Under the pieces are notes generated by a model that saw only the letters and a program-made list of their open reading frames with translations, did no database searches and was not told the origin of the DNA. This document shows positions 1-4,645 of a stretch of DNA of 6,519 bases, one piece after another; position 1 is the first letter of the stretch, and every line of letters begins with the position of its first letter. A program made the translations under genes and the position numbers. The DNA comes from Rubrobacter sp. (GTDB lineage Bacteria > Actinomycetota > Rubrobacteria > Rubrobacterales > Rubrobacteraceae): NCBI GenBank assembly GCA_019247245.1, contig JAFAPF010000369.1, positions 1 to 6,519 on the forward strand, written 5' to 3'.

Positions 1-1
1 G

Positions 2-559
2 CGGTTTGCGGTACTCGCCTCGGGCTCGGGGACGAACCTGCAGGCCCTGTTAGATGCTTATTCGGGGCATCTCGTGGTGGTAGCCGGAGACAAAGAGGAG
101 GCGTTTGCGTTCGAGCGGGCGCGTCGAGCCGGGGTACAGGTTGAGTATGTAGATTCCCAGGGCTTCGACACGCGCAAGGAGTTCGACCGGGAACTGGCTG
201 ACCGGGTAGCGGCGTATGAGGTGGGGCTCGTTGTAGGAGCCGGGTACATGCGCATCCTGACGTCTATGTTCCTAGAGCGCTTCCCAGCGGTGATCAACGT
301 TCACCCCTCGCTCTTGCCAGAGTTCAGGGGACTCCATGCCATACGTAGGGCCTTAGACGCAGGGGTTGAAGAAACGGGGGTAACGGTGCACCTTATGGCC
401 GAGGATGTAGACGCGGGGCCGATGATCTCACAAGAGGTGGTGCCGGTCTTGCCGGATGATACGGAGGAGAGCTTGCATGAACGCCTGCGTCCTGTCGAGC
501 ACCGGCTACTCGTGGGGGCGGTCGCGGACTATTTCTGGGGTAAGGTTAGGGCACGATGA
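2..559 (+). CDS. purN: Phosphoribosylglycinamide formyltransferase PurN (5' partial)
   Basis: GAR transformylase transfers a formyl group from 10-formyl-tetrahydrofolate to glycinamide ribonucleotide, the third step of de novo purine synthesis, in the cytosol. The frame is open from base 2 and begins RFAVLASGSGTNLQAL, the phosphate-binding N-terminal motif, so probably only about 5-10 residues are missing; the internal GTG at 74 is not the true start. The signature INVHPSLLPEFRGLHAI carries the catalytic Asn (296-298) and His (302-304). The catalytic Asp lies in DVDAGP (410-412). About 185 codons are visible, against roughly 190-215 in the family. The TGA stop overlaps the purH ATG (ATGA), so the two are probably translationally coupled in one operon. 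Nothing suggests inactivation. Confidence 0.96.
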   Translation, partial: RFAVLASGSGTNLQALLDAYSGHLVVVAGDKEEAFAFERARRAGVQVEYVDSQGFDTRKEFDRELADRVAAYEVGLVVGAGYMRILTSMFLERFPAVINVHPSLLPEFRGLHAIRRALDAGVEETGVTVHLMAEDVDAGPMISQEVVPVLPDDTEESLHERLRPVEHRLLVGAVADYFWGKVRAR

Positions 560-2106
560 AGCGTCGGGCGCTTATTTCAGTCTCGGATAAGAAGGGGGTC
601 GTAGCGTTTGCCCGAAAGCTCTCCGAGCTGGGGTTCGAGATCATCTCAACCGGTGGGACCGCGAAGGCTTTAGAGGAGGTGCATGTCCCGGTGGTCCAGG
701 TCTCGGAGGTTACCGGGGCTCCGGAGATGCTAAGGGGTAGGGTGAAGACGCTTCACCCCAGGCTACACGGCGGTATCCTCGCGGATCTCGAAGACCCCAA
801 TCAGGTCGAGGAGCTCGTAGACCATAATATAGGGCCTATAGACCTCGTCTGCGTGGGCCTATACCCGTTTGAGGAGACGGTTGCTGGTGGTGCCTCGGAG
901 AAGGAGGCCATAGAGCAGATAGACATAGGGGGCCCAGCGATGCTCCGGGCGGCAGCTAAGAACTTCAAGAGCGTCACGGTCGTTCCCTCACCTGCGTTCT
1001 ATAAGGAGGTGCTCTCAGAACTTGAGCTCGGTGAGGTTCCCTTGGAAACGAGGAAGCGGCTAGCGCTCGAAGCCTTTCGCAAGACCGCTGAGTACGACGC
1101 CACTATCACCGCATGGCTCGTCGCACAAATCGAAAGAGAAGCACCCCCTAGCGAAGCTGAGGGGTTCCCGGACGTCCTCAAAAAGCGTTACGAGCGCAAG
1201 CTTTCCTTACGCTACGGCGAGAATCCGCATCAGAAAGCGGCCTACTACGCCGAGACCGGAGCTTCGCATCTTCTCTCCGGCGTAGAGCAGGTACAGGGCC
1301 GGGAGCTCTCGTTCAACAACCTATATGACGTGGACGCGGCGTGCACACTGCTTGCCGACCTCTCTGAAGCAGACGAGCCAGCGGCGGTTATCATCAAACA
1401 TGCCAACCCCTGCGGAGCGGCTATCGGTGAGGACCTCATAGTAGCCTACCAGAAGGCGCTAGCCACCGATCCCATCTCGGCTTACGGTGGTATCGCGGCC
1501 CTGAACGGTCCTGTCCATGGTAAGCTCGCCCGCGAGATCTCTAAGGTCTTTACGGAGGTCCTTATCGCTCCAGGCTTCGATACGGAAGCCCGTGAGCTCT
1601 TCTCGGCGAAGTCGAATATGATCCTCTTGGAAGTCAGCTCCCTCGTCCGTCCCGGACTCTCTGCCAAGTACATCACAGGGGGTCTCCTGCTCCAGCAAAC
1701 CGACCACCTAGAGGATGACTCGGAGTACGAGCTAGTCACCACGCTGCGCCCCTCGCCGAAGGAGCTGGTCGACATGCTCTTCGCTTGGAGAGTTGCCAAA
1801 AACGTCAAGAGCAACGCCATCGTGCTCGTCAGAGACAGGGTGACGGCTGGCATCGGGGCGGGTCAGACGAGCAGGGTAGAGGCAGCGGAGCTTGCTGGCA
1901 GAGAGGCAGGTGAGAGGGCGCGAGGTACGGCGGCGGCAAGTGACGCGTATTTCCCGTTTGCTGACGGTCTCGAGACCCTAGCCGAGGCTGGTGTAAAAGC
2001 CGTCATCCAGCCTGGTGGATCCAAGCGCGACGCTGAAGTTATACAGGCGGCAGACACAAACGGGGTAGCTATGATCATGACTAGGCATCGCCACTTCCTG
2101 CACTGA
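556..2106 (+). CDS. purH: Bifunctional AICAR formyltransferase / IMP cyclohydrolase PurH
   Basis: PurH catalyses the last two steps of IMP synthesis: formylation of AICAR, then ring closure to IMP. The 516-residue product is close to the usual length of about 510-530. The N-terminal MGS-like cyclohydrolase domain (about residues 1-150) shows SVSDKKG at 8-14, STGGTAKAL at 31-39 and GRVKTLHPRLHGG at 61-73. The AICAR transformylase domain (about 200-516) shows LRYGENPHQ at 218-226 and KHANPCG at 281-287, with the catalytic Lys281-His282 pair. It ends with the conserved GAGQTSRVEA, PGGSKRD and RHRHFLH segments. The ATG overlaps the purN stop by four bases, which fixes the start. Only 17 bases separate its stop from the start of the decayed psiE-like gene, and no terminator is visible there. 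Confidence 0.98.
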   Translation: MKRRALISVSDKKGVVAFARKLSELGFEIISTGGTAKALEEVHVPVVQVSEVTGAPEMLRGRVKTLHPRLHGGILADLEDPNQVEELVDHNIGPIDLVCVGLYPFEETVAGGASEKEAIEQIDIGGPAMLRAAAKNFKSVTVVPSPAFYKEVLSELELGEVPLETRKRLALEAFRKTAEYDATITAWLVAQIEREAPPSEAEGFPDVLKKRYERKLSLRYGENPHQKAAYYAETGASHLLSGVEQVQGRELSFNNLYDVDAACTLLADLSEADEPAAVIIKHANPCGAAIGEDLIVAYQKALATDPISAYGGIAALNGPVHGKLAREISKVFTEVLIAPGFDTEARELFSAKSNMILLEVSSLVRPGLSAKYITGGLLLQQTDHLEDDSEYELVTTLRPSPKELVDMLFAWRVAKNVKSNAIVLVRDRVTAGIGAGQTSRVEAAELAGREAGERARGTAAASDAYFPFADGLETLAEAGVKAVIQPGGSKRDAEVIQAADTNGVAMIMTRHRHFLH

Positions 2107-2123
2107 TGTGAAGACTCCGTAGC

Positions 2124-2581
2124 GTGAGCCAGGAACCTAAGAACAGACCGCTTTTAGTGACGATTCTGGGCTATTCTCAGAATGTCGTTTACTACGGAAT
2201 GGCGTTCGCCCTGCTCGTGACGATCACGGTGCTGTTCGTCTAGGTAGGAACGAGCCTTCTAGCGGTATTCGAGGCGAGTCTCCTGCAAACGGCGCTTGCG
2301 GTGCTACACCAGGTGCTCCTGATCTCTATCTTTGTCGAACTCTTAGCCACGATTACGCTCTTAGTACTAAGAGCGTAAGAGCTTCGAGCCATTTCTACCT
2401 ATCAGCGTAATAGCCGTCGTGCGATGCATCATTCTAGTCACCGCCCAAGCTGACCACATTATAGATACCGAGAGATTTATGAACCCCATCAACTGAGCTG
2501 GAGGTGTTGACGGCACTTGTGACCTCACTTGCCACCGCTCTGTACTTTACTGCTGCTCTATATCTGCGTTTCCTCAATAAT
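2124..2581 (+). pseudogene. Decayed PsiE-family (phosphate-starvation-inducible E-like) membrane protein
   Basis: Three frames must be joined to read one protein. From GTG 2124 the product starts MSQEPKNRPLLVTILGYSQN and a first membrane helix (YYGMAFALLVTITVLFV), then hits TAG at 2241-2243. The same frame continues with VGTSLLAVFEAS and a second helix (QVLLISIFVELLATITLLV) to a TAA at 2376. The +1 frame from 2386 then gives EPFLPISVIAVVR and an ILVTAQADH segment, the most PsiE-like part, up to TGA 2491-2493. A second +1 shift gives ELEVLTALVTSLATALYF (2495-2548), a fourth helix; that frame stays open to 2695 with no further family resemblance. The four-helix plan and total length of about 150 residues fit small PsiE-family proteins. 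The family call rests on recalled motifs and not on a search. With one stop and two shifts it is very probably non-functional. Confidence 0.68.
2353..2378. repeat. Perfect 26-bp palindrome within the psiE-like pseudogene
   Basis: Left arm TTACGCTCTTAGT (2353-2365) is followed with no spacer by its exact reverse complement (2366-2378). The next outer pair, A2352/G2379, fails, so 26 bp is the full extent. It sits where the reading changes from frame 0 to frame +1 and contains most of the TAA that ends frame 0. There is no T-tract on either side, so a classical intrinsic terminator is unlikely. Confidence 0.85.
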
Positions 2582-2622
2582 TCAGAAACATATTCTTGTG
2601 TCTGGGCAGTACCTGCGTGTTA

Positions 2623-2636
2623 TGTTCAAAAGAACA
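2623..2636. promoter_or_regulatory. Operator-like inverted repeat TGTTC-AAAA-GAACA
   Basis: Five-base arms separated by AAAA lie 56 bases upstream of the GTG of the 62-residue gene. A weak promoter-like pair, TTGTGT (2595-2600) and TTATGT (2619-2624) with an 18-base spacer, overlaps its left edge. The arms are inverted relative to an actinobacterial LexA box (GAAC-N4-GTTC), so I do not call it one. A short symmetric site like this can occur by chance. Confidence 0.2.
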
Positions 2637-2691
2637 ACTTGCCCGGCATAGTAATGGCTGACAAGCGTTACAAGAAGGTAGTACGTACAGC

Positions 2692-2880
2692 GTGAGCGAG
2701 GAGAGAAATGAAGAACGGCTCGAGCTAGAAGCTGCTGGATGGCGGCCGAAGGATCGTTACGGCGAGACTGTCTGGCAGAACCCGAAGAGCGGCTTTTGGT
2801 ATCCACAAGGGGTAGCTGTAACCATACTTAGGGAAGGTGCAGAAACGGACGTTCCATTGAAACCGGAAGGCGGCACGTGA
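2692..2880 (+). CDS. Small conserved-looking hypothetical protein (62 aa)
   Basis: The product starts MSEERNEERLELEAAGWRPK and contains KDRYGETVWQNPKSGFWYPQG, followed by VAVTILREG. It is highly charged, rich in Trp and Tyr, has no membrane segment or signal peptide, and should be a small cytosolic protein. The pattern of an acidic helix, AAGW, then VWQNP..G.WYPQG followed by a hydrophobic helix looks like a compact folded unit. I associate similar short proteins with Rubrobacter-type genomes, from memory only. The GTG at 2692 is the only start available, because an in-frame TGA lies at 2659-2661. A purine-rich AGAAGG at 2673-2678 is a rather distant ribosome site. The function is unknown. 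The gene directly follows the open tail of the psiE remnant, whose TGA (2693-2695) overlaps its start. Confidence 0.6.
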   Translation: MSEERNEERLELEAAGWRPKDRYGETVWQNPKSGFWYPQGVAVTILREGAETDVPLKPEGGT

Positions 2881-2894
2881 TACGCTCAAAAGTC

Positions 2895-2918
2895 TCGACC
2901 GAAAGGAGCCTGGGTCGA
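2895..2918 (+). other. Stem-loop in the 2881-3004 intergenic region
   Basis: TCGACC (2895-2900) pairs with GGTCGA (2913-2918), and the loop contains AAAGGAG. A 24-codon reading frame (ATG 2921 to TAG 2993-2995) follows this purine-rich sequence, so the hairpin could mask a ribosome site. There is no T-run, so it is not a convincing terminator. The rest of this 124-base gap shows nothing else recognisable. Confidence 0.25.
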
Positions 2919-3004
2919 AGATGCCTCTAGCTTTGGGTGGTAGTTATGCACGCGCTATTCTTACGGTGTCAGCATTATCCAAAGAGAAAGGGTAGAAATA
3001 AAAA

Positions 3005-3538
3005 GTGGCCCGAAGACTCCTTATCGGTAGTGCGGCGCTGATAATACTTCTCCTGCTTCCGTTTGTGTTGCTGCGCGCGGCGTACCCGGACTTCCTGGCG
3101 TTTTCGGAGGGCGAGACTGAGCGTGCAAATCCTCCATTCGAAGTGACCCTCGTTCAGGACACTACAGAGCCCGCTGCACAACCCGGTGGGGATACGCAAA
3201 AGGAGGTCCCGTCAACCGAAGAACCAGCAAGCGATGTCGCGATAGCGGTGGTGAGGGTTTCTGGTACGCCGGGCGCTGTCTACTCGGGATCCTACGGAAC
3301 CTCCGGTAAGATGGAGCAAGTAGAGGGCGTCATTGAAGCCCAACCCGCCTACTACGTGACGGCTGCTCGGCGTAGCTCCGGCGATATCGTGGACGCTAAG
3401 TTCCAGAAGCTGAACTTGGGTACGGAGACACTCAAGGCGGAGATACTGATCGACAGCGAGGTCGTTGACCAGAACGAAACGTCCTCGGATTTCGGCGCTG
3501 TAGAGGTGAGTTGGAGCCCCAAGGATAGTAGCCAGTGA
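3005..3538 (+). CDS. Membrane-anchored protein with MmpS-like C-terminal domain
   Basis: The 177-residue product starts at a GTG. It has a short basic N-terminus (ARR) and one hydrophobic helix at about residues 7-27, probably an uncleaved anchor or signal since no Cys lipobox or clear cleavage site is visible. A Pro/Glu/Thr-rich linker (about 35-77) leads to a beta-rich domain at about 78-172 starting VAIAVVRVSGTPGAVYSGSYG, with LKAEILIDSEVVDQNETSS near the end. The layout (strand, SG.YG turn, then a segment resembling I.VDG.VV followed by a Ser/Thr-rich stretch) resembles mycobacterial MmpS-type accessory domains, which act outside the membrane. No MmpL transporter is adjacent, so any transport role is unsupported. 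AAAGGG at 2987-2992 is a weak, somewhat distant ribosome site. The tRNA genes follow 88 bases downstream. The open frame is trustworthy; the family assignment is tentative. Confidence 0.75.
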   Translation: MARRLLIGSAALIILLLLPFVLLRAAYPDFLAFSEGETERANPPFEVTLVQDTTEPAAQPGGDTQKEVPSTEEPASDVAIAVVRVSGTPGAVYSGSYGTSGKMEQVEGVIEAQPAYYVTAARRSSGDIVDAKFQKLNLGTETLKAEILIDSEVVDQNETSSDFGAVEVSWSPKDSSQ

Positions 3539-3569
3539 ACGCATCGTCCCTTGCTTCGTCTGCCGATAG

Positions 3570-3592
3570 CCAGCGAGAAGCTCGGGCGCTGG
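3570..3592 (+). terminator. Possible terminator hairpin without T-tract
   Basis: CCAGCG (3570-3575) can pair with CGCTGG (3587-3592), with an alternative inner pairing CGAG/CTCG. It lies 32 bases after the stop of the MmpS-like gene and before the tRNA pair, where a terminator would be expected. It lacks a T-run, so the support is weak. Confidence 0.25.
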
Positions 3593-3600
3593 GTATGTCC

Positions 3601-3615
3601 GATTCTGATAGAATC
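3601..3615 (+). promoter_or_regulatory. Candidate tRNA promoter (-10-like TAGAAT)
   Basis: TAGAAT at 3609-3614 would place a transcription start a few bases before the tRNA-Lys 5' end at 3627. It overlaps an inverted repeat, GATTCT-GAT-AGAATC. No good -35 hexamer is seen about 17 bases upstream, so this is a weak call. Confidence 0.2.
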
Positions 3616-3626
3616 GTAGGGTATTT

Positions 3627-3701
3627 GGGCCAGTAGCTCAGTGGTAGAGCAGGGGACTTTTAATCCTCGTGTCGTAGGTTCGATTCCTACCTGGCTCACC
3701 A
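3627..3701 (+). tRNA. tRNA-Lys (anticodon UUU), CCA encoded
   Basis: The cloverleaf folds fully by eye. The acceptor GGGCCAG pairs with CTGGCTC (one G-U pair). The D stem is GCTC/GAGC, the anticodon stem GGGGA/TCCTC with loop CTTTTAA (anticodon TTT), and the T stem GTAGG/CCTAC with loop TTCGATT. The discriminator A is followed by an encoded CCA (3699-3701). It reads AAA and AAG codons. Sixteen bases separate it from tRNA-Glu, so the two are probably transcribed together. Confidence 0.97.
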
Positions 3702-3717
3702 GCCGTAAAGGCTACAT

Positions 3718-3790
3718 GCCCCCATCGTCTAGAGGCCCAGGACACCGCCCTTTCAAGGCGGCGGCACGGGTTCGAATCCCGTTGGGGGCA
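3718..3790 (+). tRNA. tRNA-Glu (anticodon UUC), CCA not encoded
   Basis: The acceptor GCCCCCA pairs perfectly with TGGGGGC. The anticodon stem is CCGCC/GGCGG with loop CTTTCAA (anticodon TTC), and the T stem is ACGGG/CCCGT with loop TTCGAAT. The discriminator A at 3790 is followed by TGT, so CCA must be added after transcription, unlike the tRNA-Lys next to it. The gene lies directly upstream of an integrase remnant, so its 3' end may once have served as an integration site. I found no second copy of the tRNA 3' end downstream in this window. Confidence 0.97.
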
Positions 3791-3809
3791 TGTTGTGGTT
3801 AGCGGGCTT

Positions 3810-3830
3810 GACAGCAACGCCGACAGCAAC
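3810..3830. repeat. Short tandem GACAGCAAC repeat
   Basis: GACAGCAAC occurs at 3810-3818 and 3822-3830 with a 12-base period, just past the tRNA-Glu 3' end and before the integrase remnant. Paired short direct repeats are common as recombinase arm sites beside tRNA genes. Two 9-mers alone do not establish that role here. Confidence 0.3.
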
Positions 3831-3867
3831 CGCTCTCTGCTAGCCCCAGGCGAAAGCGTACGCTGCT

Positions 3868-4082
3868 GTGGGCAAGTGCGACAACGGTAAGGGGCATCAT
3901 CTACCGACGCAAGGATGGGCGGTGGATGGCTAGATACACGATCCGGACATCCTGGGGGCGCTAAGCAGCGTAAGACTATCTATGGATAGACCCGTAAGGA
4001 AGCAGCCGCGAAGCTGGCCAAGAGGTTTGTACTAACTTACAGACACACTCTCGCTTTGGCCGGAGACCCCTCTAACTTCTGA
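3868..4082 (+). pseudogene. Truncated, frameshifted tyrosine-recombinase (integrase) N-terminal remnant
   Basis: Three frames join into the typical start of an actinobacterial phage-type integrase. GTG 3868 gives VGKCDNGKG. A shift near 3890 gives IIYRRKDGRWMARYTIRTSWG (3896-3958), matching the arm-binding GSIYxRKDGRW pattern. A second shift near 3958 gives AKQRKTIYG, an in-frame TAG at 3987-3989, then TRKEAAAKLAKRF (3990-4028) and LALAGDPSNF, ending at TGA 4080. The intact family usually reads YGKTRKEA here, so the TAG probably replaced a Lys AAG. The core-binding and catalytic domains (the Arg..HxxR..Tyr signature) should follow, but nothing after 4082 resembles them, so the gene is truncated to about 70 of roughly 350-400 residues. 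Its position 78 bases past tRNA-Glu fits a prophage or integrative element that has been lost. The family call is from motif memory, but several segments agree in order. Confidence 0.72.
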
Positions 4083-4096
4083 CACGAAGCTTCGTG
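4083..4096. repeat. Perfect 14-bp palindrome CACGAAG/CTTCGTG
   Basis: The palindrome begins one base after the TGA that closes the integrase remnant (4080-4082), where integrase homology ends. It could mark a deletion junction or be a protein-binding site. No function can be assigned. Confidence 0.5.
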
Positions 4097-4139
4097 CTGT
4101 GATGCTCGTGGGATGAGCTTAGGGCTGTTAGTGGCAGAA

Positions 4140-4455
4140 ATAGCAAGAGAGGCAGTCTCCGAAGATCTTCTTCGAAGAAGATCGTCCGCTGAATATATCT
4201 TCACGATTTCACTGGCACACACTATAGCTTTTCGCACCGTGGCGGCTTCTTTCTCACTAACCAGAGGTCGGAGATGGCTTTACCAGCCTTGTGCAAGTGC
4301 AGCAGTACTTCTTGGATGATAGGTAGCTTCGGTAGGAGCGGTTCCTCTACTTGGATCGTAGATGCGGCCTAAGACACCTCCTCCGCGGTGTACGTGCGGG
4401 CTACCCACAGCGTCTCCTCTGAGGTTTTGCGGCTGCACGCCGCCGGTTTGCCCAA
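4140..4455 (-). pseudogene. Possible decayed minus-strand gene, unidentified
   Basis: A TTG at 4455-4453, preceded five bases away by AAGGTG (complement of 4461-4466), opens a frame reading GKPAACSRKTSEETLWVART then YTAEEVS, and meets TAG at 4371-4369. The same frame continues TIQVEEPLLPKLPIIQEVL then LHLHKAGKAISDLWLV. A frame change near 4260 gives SEKEAATVRKAIVCASEIV then KIYSADDLLRRRSSET. The joined product of about 105 residues is helical and charged and looks more protein-like than random sequence. An alternative reading is two short genes, the second starting near 4359 after GGAGGAGG, with ACG where an ATG would be expected. I do not recognise a family. The lower boundary is arbitrary, because the second frame runs on to 4037, opposite the integrase remnant. 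The whole call may be chance. Confidence 0.3.
4164..4183. repeat. Perfect 20-bp palindrome
   Basis: GATCTTCTTC (4164-4173) is followed directly by its reverse complement (4174-4183). Two further pairs (4162/4185, 4161/4186) continue after one mismatch. The flanks lack T-runs. It lies in the gene-poor stretch after the integrase remnant, inside the possible minus-strand pseudogene. Confidence 0.7.
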
Positions 4456-4500
4456 CAGAGCACCTTACAATCTAGAGCGTGGCCCAAAGCTAGCTTAAAC

Positions 4501-4549
4501 TATCTATAATACTGTCTATAATAGATGTACTACATAAATAGATGTACTA
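4501..4549. promoter_or_regulatory. AT-rich promoter region with two TATAAT boxes and direct repeats
   Basis: Two exact TATAAT hexamers (4505-4510 and 4517-4522) lie within TCTATAATA repeated with a 12-base period (4503-4511, 4515-4523). Directly after, AATAGATGTACTA occurs twice (4520-4532, 4537-4549) with a 17-base period, and ATGTA-C-TACAT (4525-4535) is an inverted repeat. The stretch is strikingly AT-rich against GC-rich neighbours. On the plus strand it would give the diguanylate cyclase a leader of about 120 bases. The upstream CTTAAA (4494-4499) is only a 3-of-6 match to a -35, 17 bases before the second TATAAT. Read on the minus strand, TATTAT boxes could serve the decayed gene there. 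Promoter function is inferred. Confidence 0.45.
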
Positions 4550-4566
4550 TATATACACACAAAGAT

Positions 4567-4613
4567 GTATGCGGATTGCATACCAAGGCGTAGACCGAGG
4601 GGTAACCCCGTCG
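4567..4613 (+). other. Potential structured leader of the diguanylate cyclase gene
   Basis: Two hairpins are visible: GTATGC-GGATT-GCATAC (4567-4583) and CGAGGGG-TAA-CCCCGTCG (4596-4613, with one bulged G). They lie between the TATAAT boxes and the start codon. I compared them by memory with the GEMM c-di-GMP riboswitches and saw no match, so no ligand or class is claimed. Confidence 0.3.
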
Positions 4614-4645
4614 ACAGTAAAGCGTTTTCGTAGCCGAGGTGTCCC

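Noticed and set aside
740..758. Inverted repeat GGGTGAAG-ACG-CTTCACCC in purH
   Set aside because: It encodes the conserved RVKTLHP segment of the cyclohydrolase domain, so protein constraint explains it.
1459..1853. Minus-strand reading frames inside purH
   Set aside because: Shadow frames of a well-conserved plus-strand gene, with compositions typical of antisense GC-rich codons.
2623..2636. LexA/SOS box
   Set aside because: The half-sites are TGTTC..GAACA, the opposite orientation to the actinobacterial GAAC-N4-GTTC operator.
2504..2695. 63-codon plus-strand frame starting at GTG 2504
   Set aside because: Its first part is the C-terminal helix of the psiE-like pseudogene reached after a frameshift. 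The rest has no recognisable character, so it is not treated as a separate gene.
4113..4319. Plus-strand 68-codon reading frame in the gene-poor region
   Set aside because: Low protein-like quality and no ribosome site. Its DLLRRRSS stretch arises from the 20-bp palindrome and appears on both strands.
4571..4645. c-di-GMP (GEMM) riboswitch upstream of the cyclase
   Set aside because: The hairpins lack the tetraloop-receptor arrangement and conserved bases I would expect. Only generic stem-loops are visible.
3791..4645. Second attachment site (copy of the tRNA-Glu 3' end)
   Set aside because: Reading through the region I found only TGGGGGC near 3953, too short to count as an att repeat.
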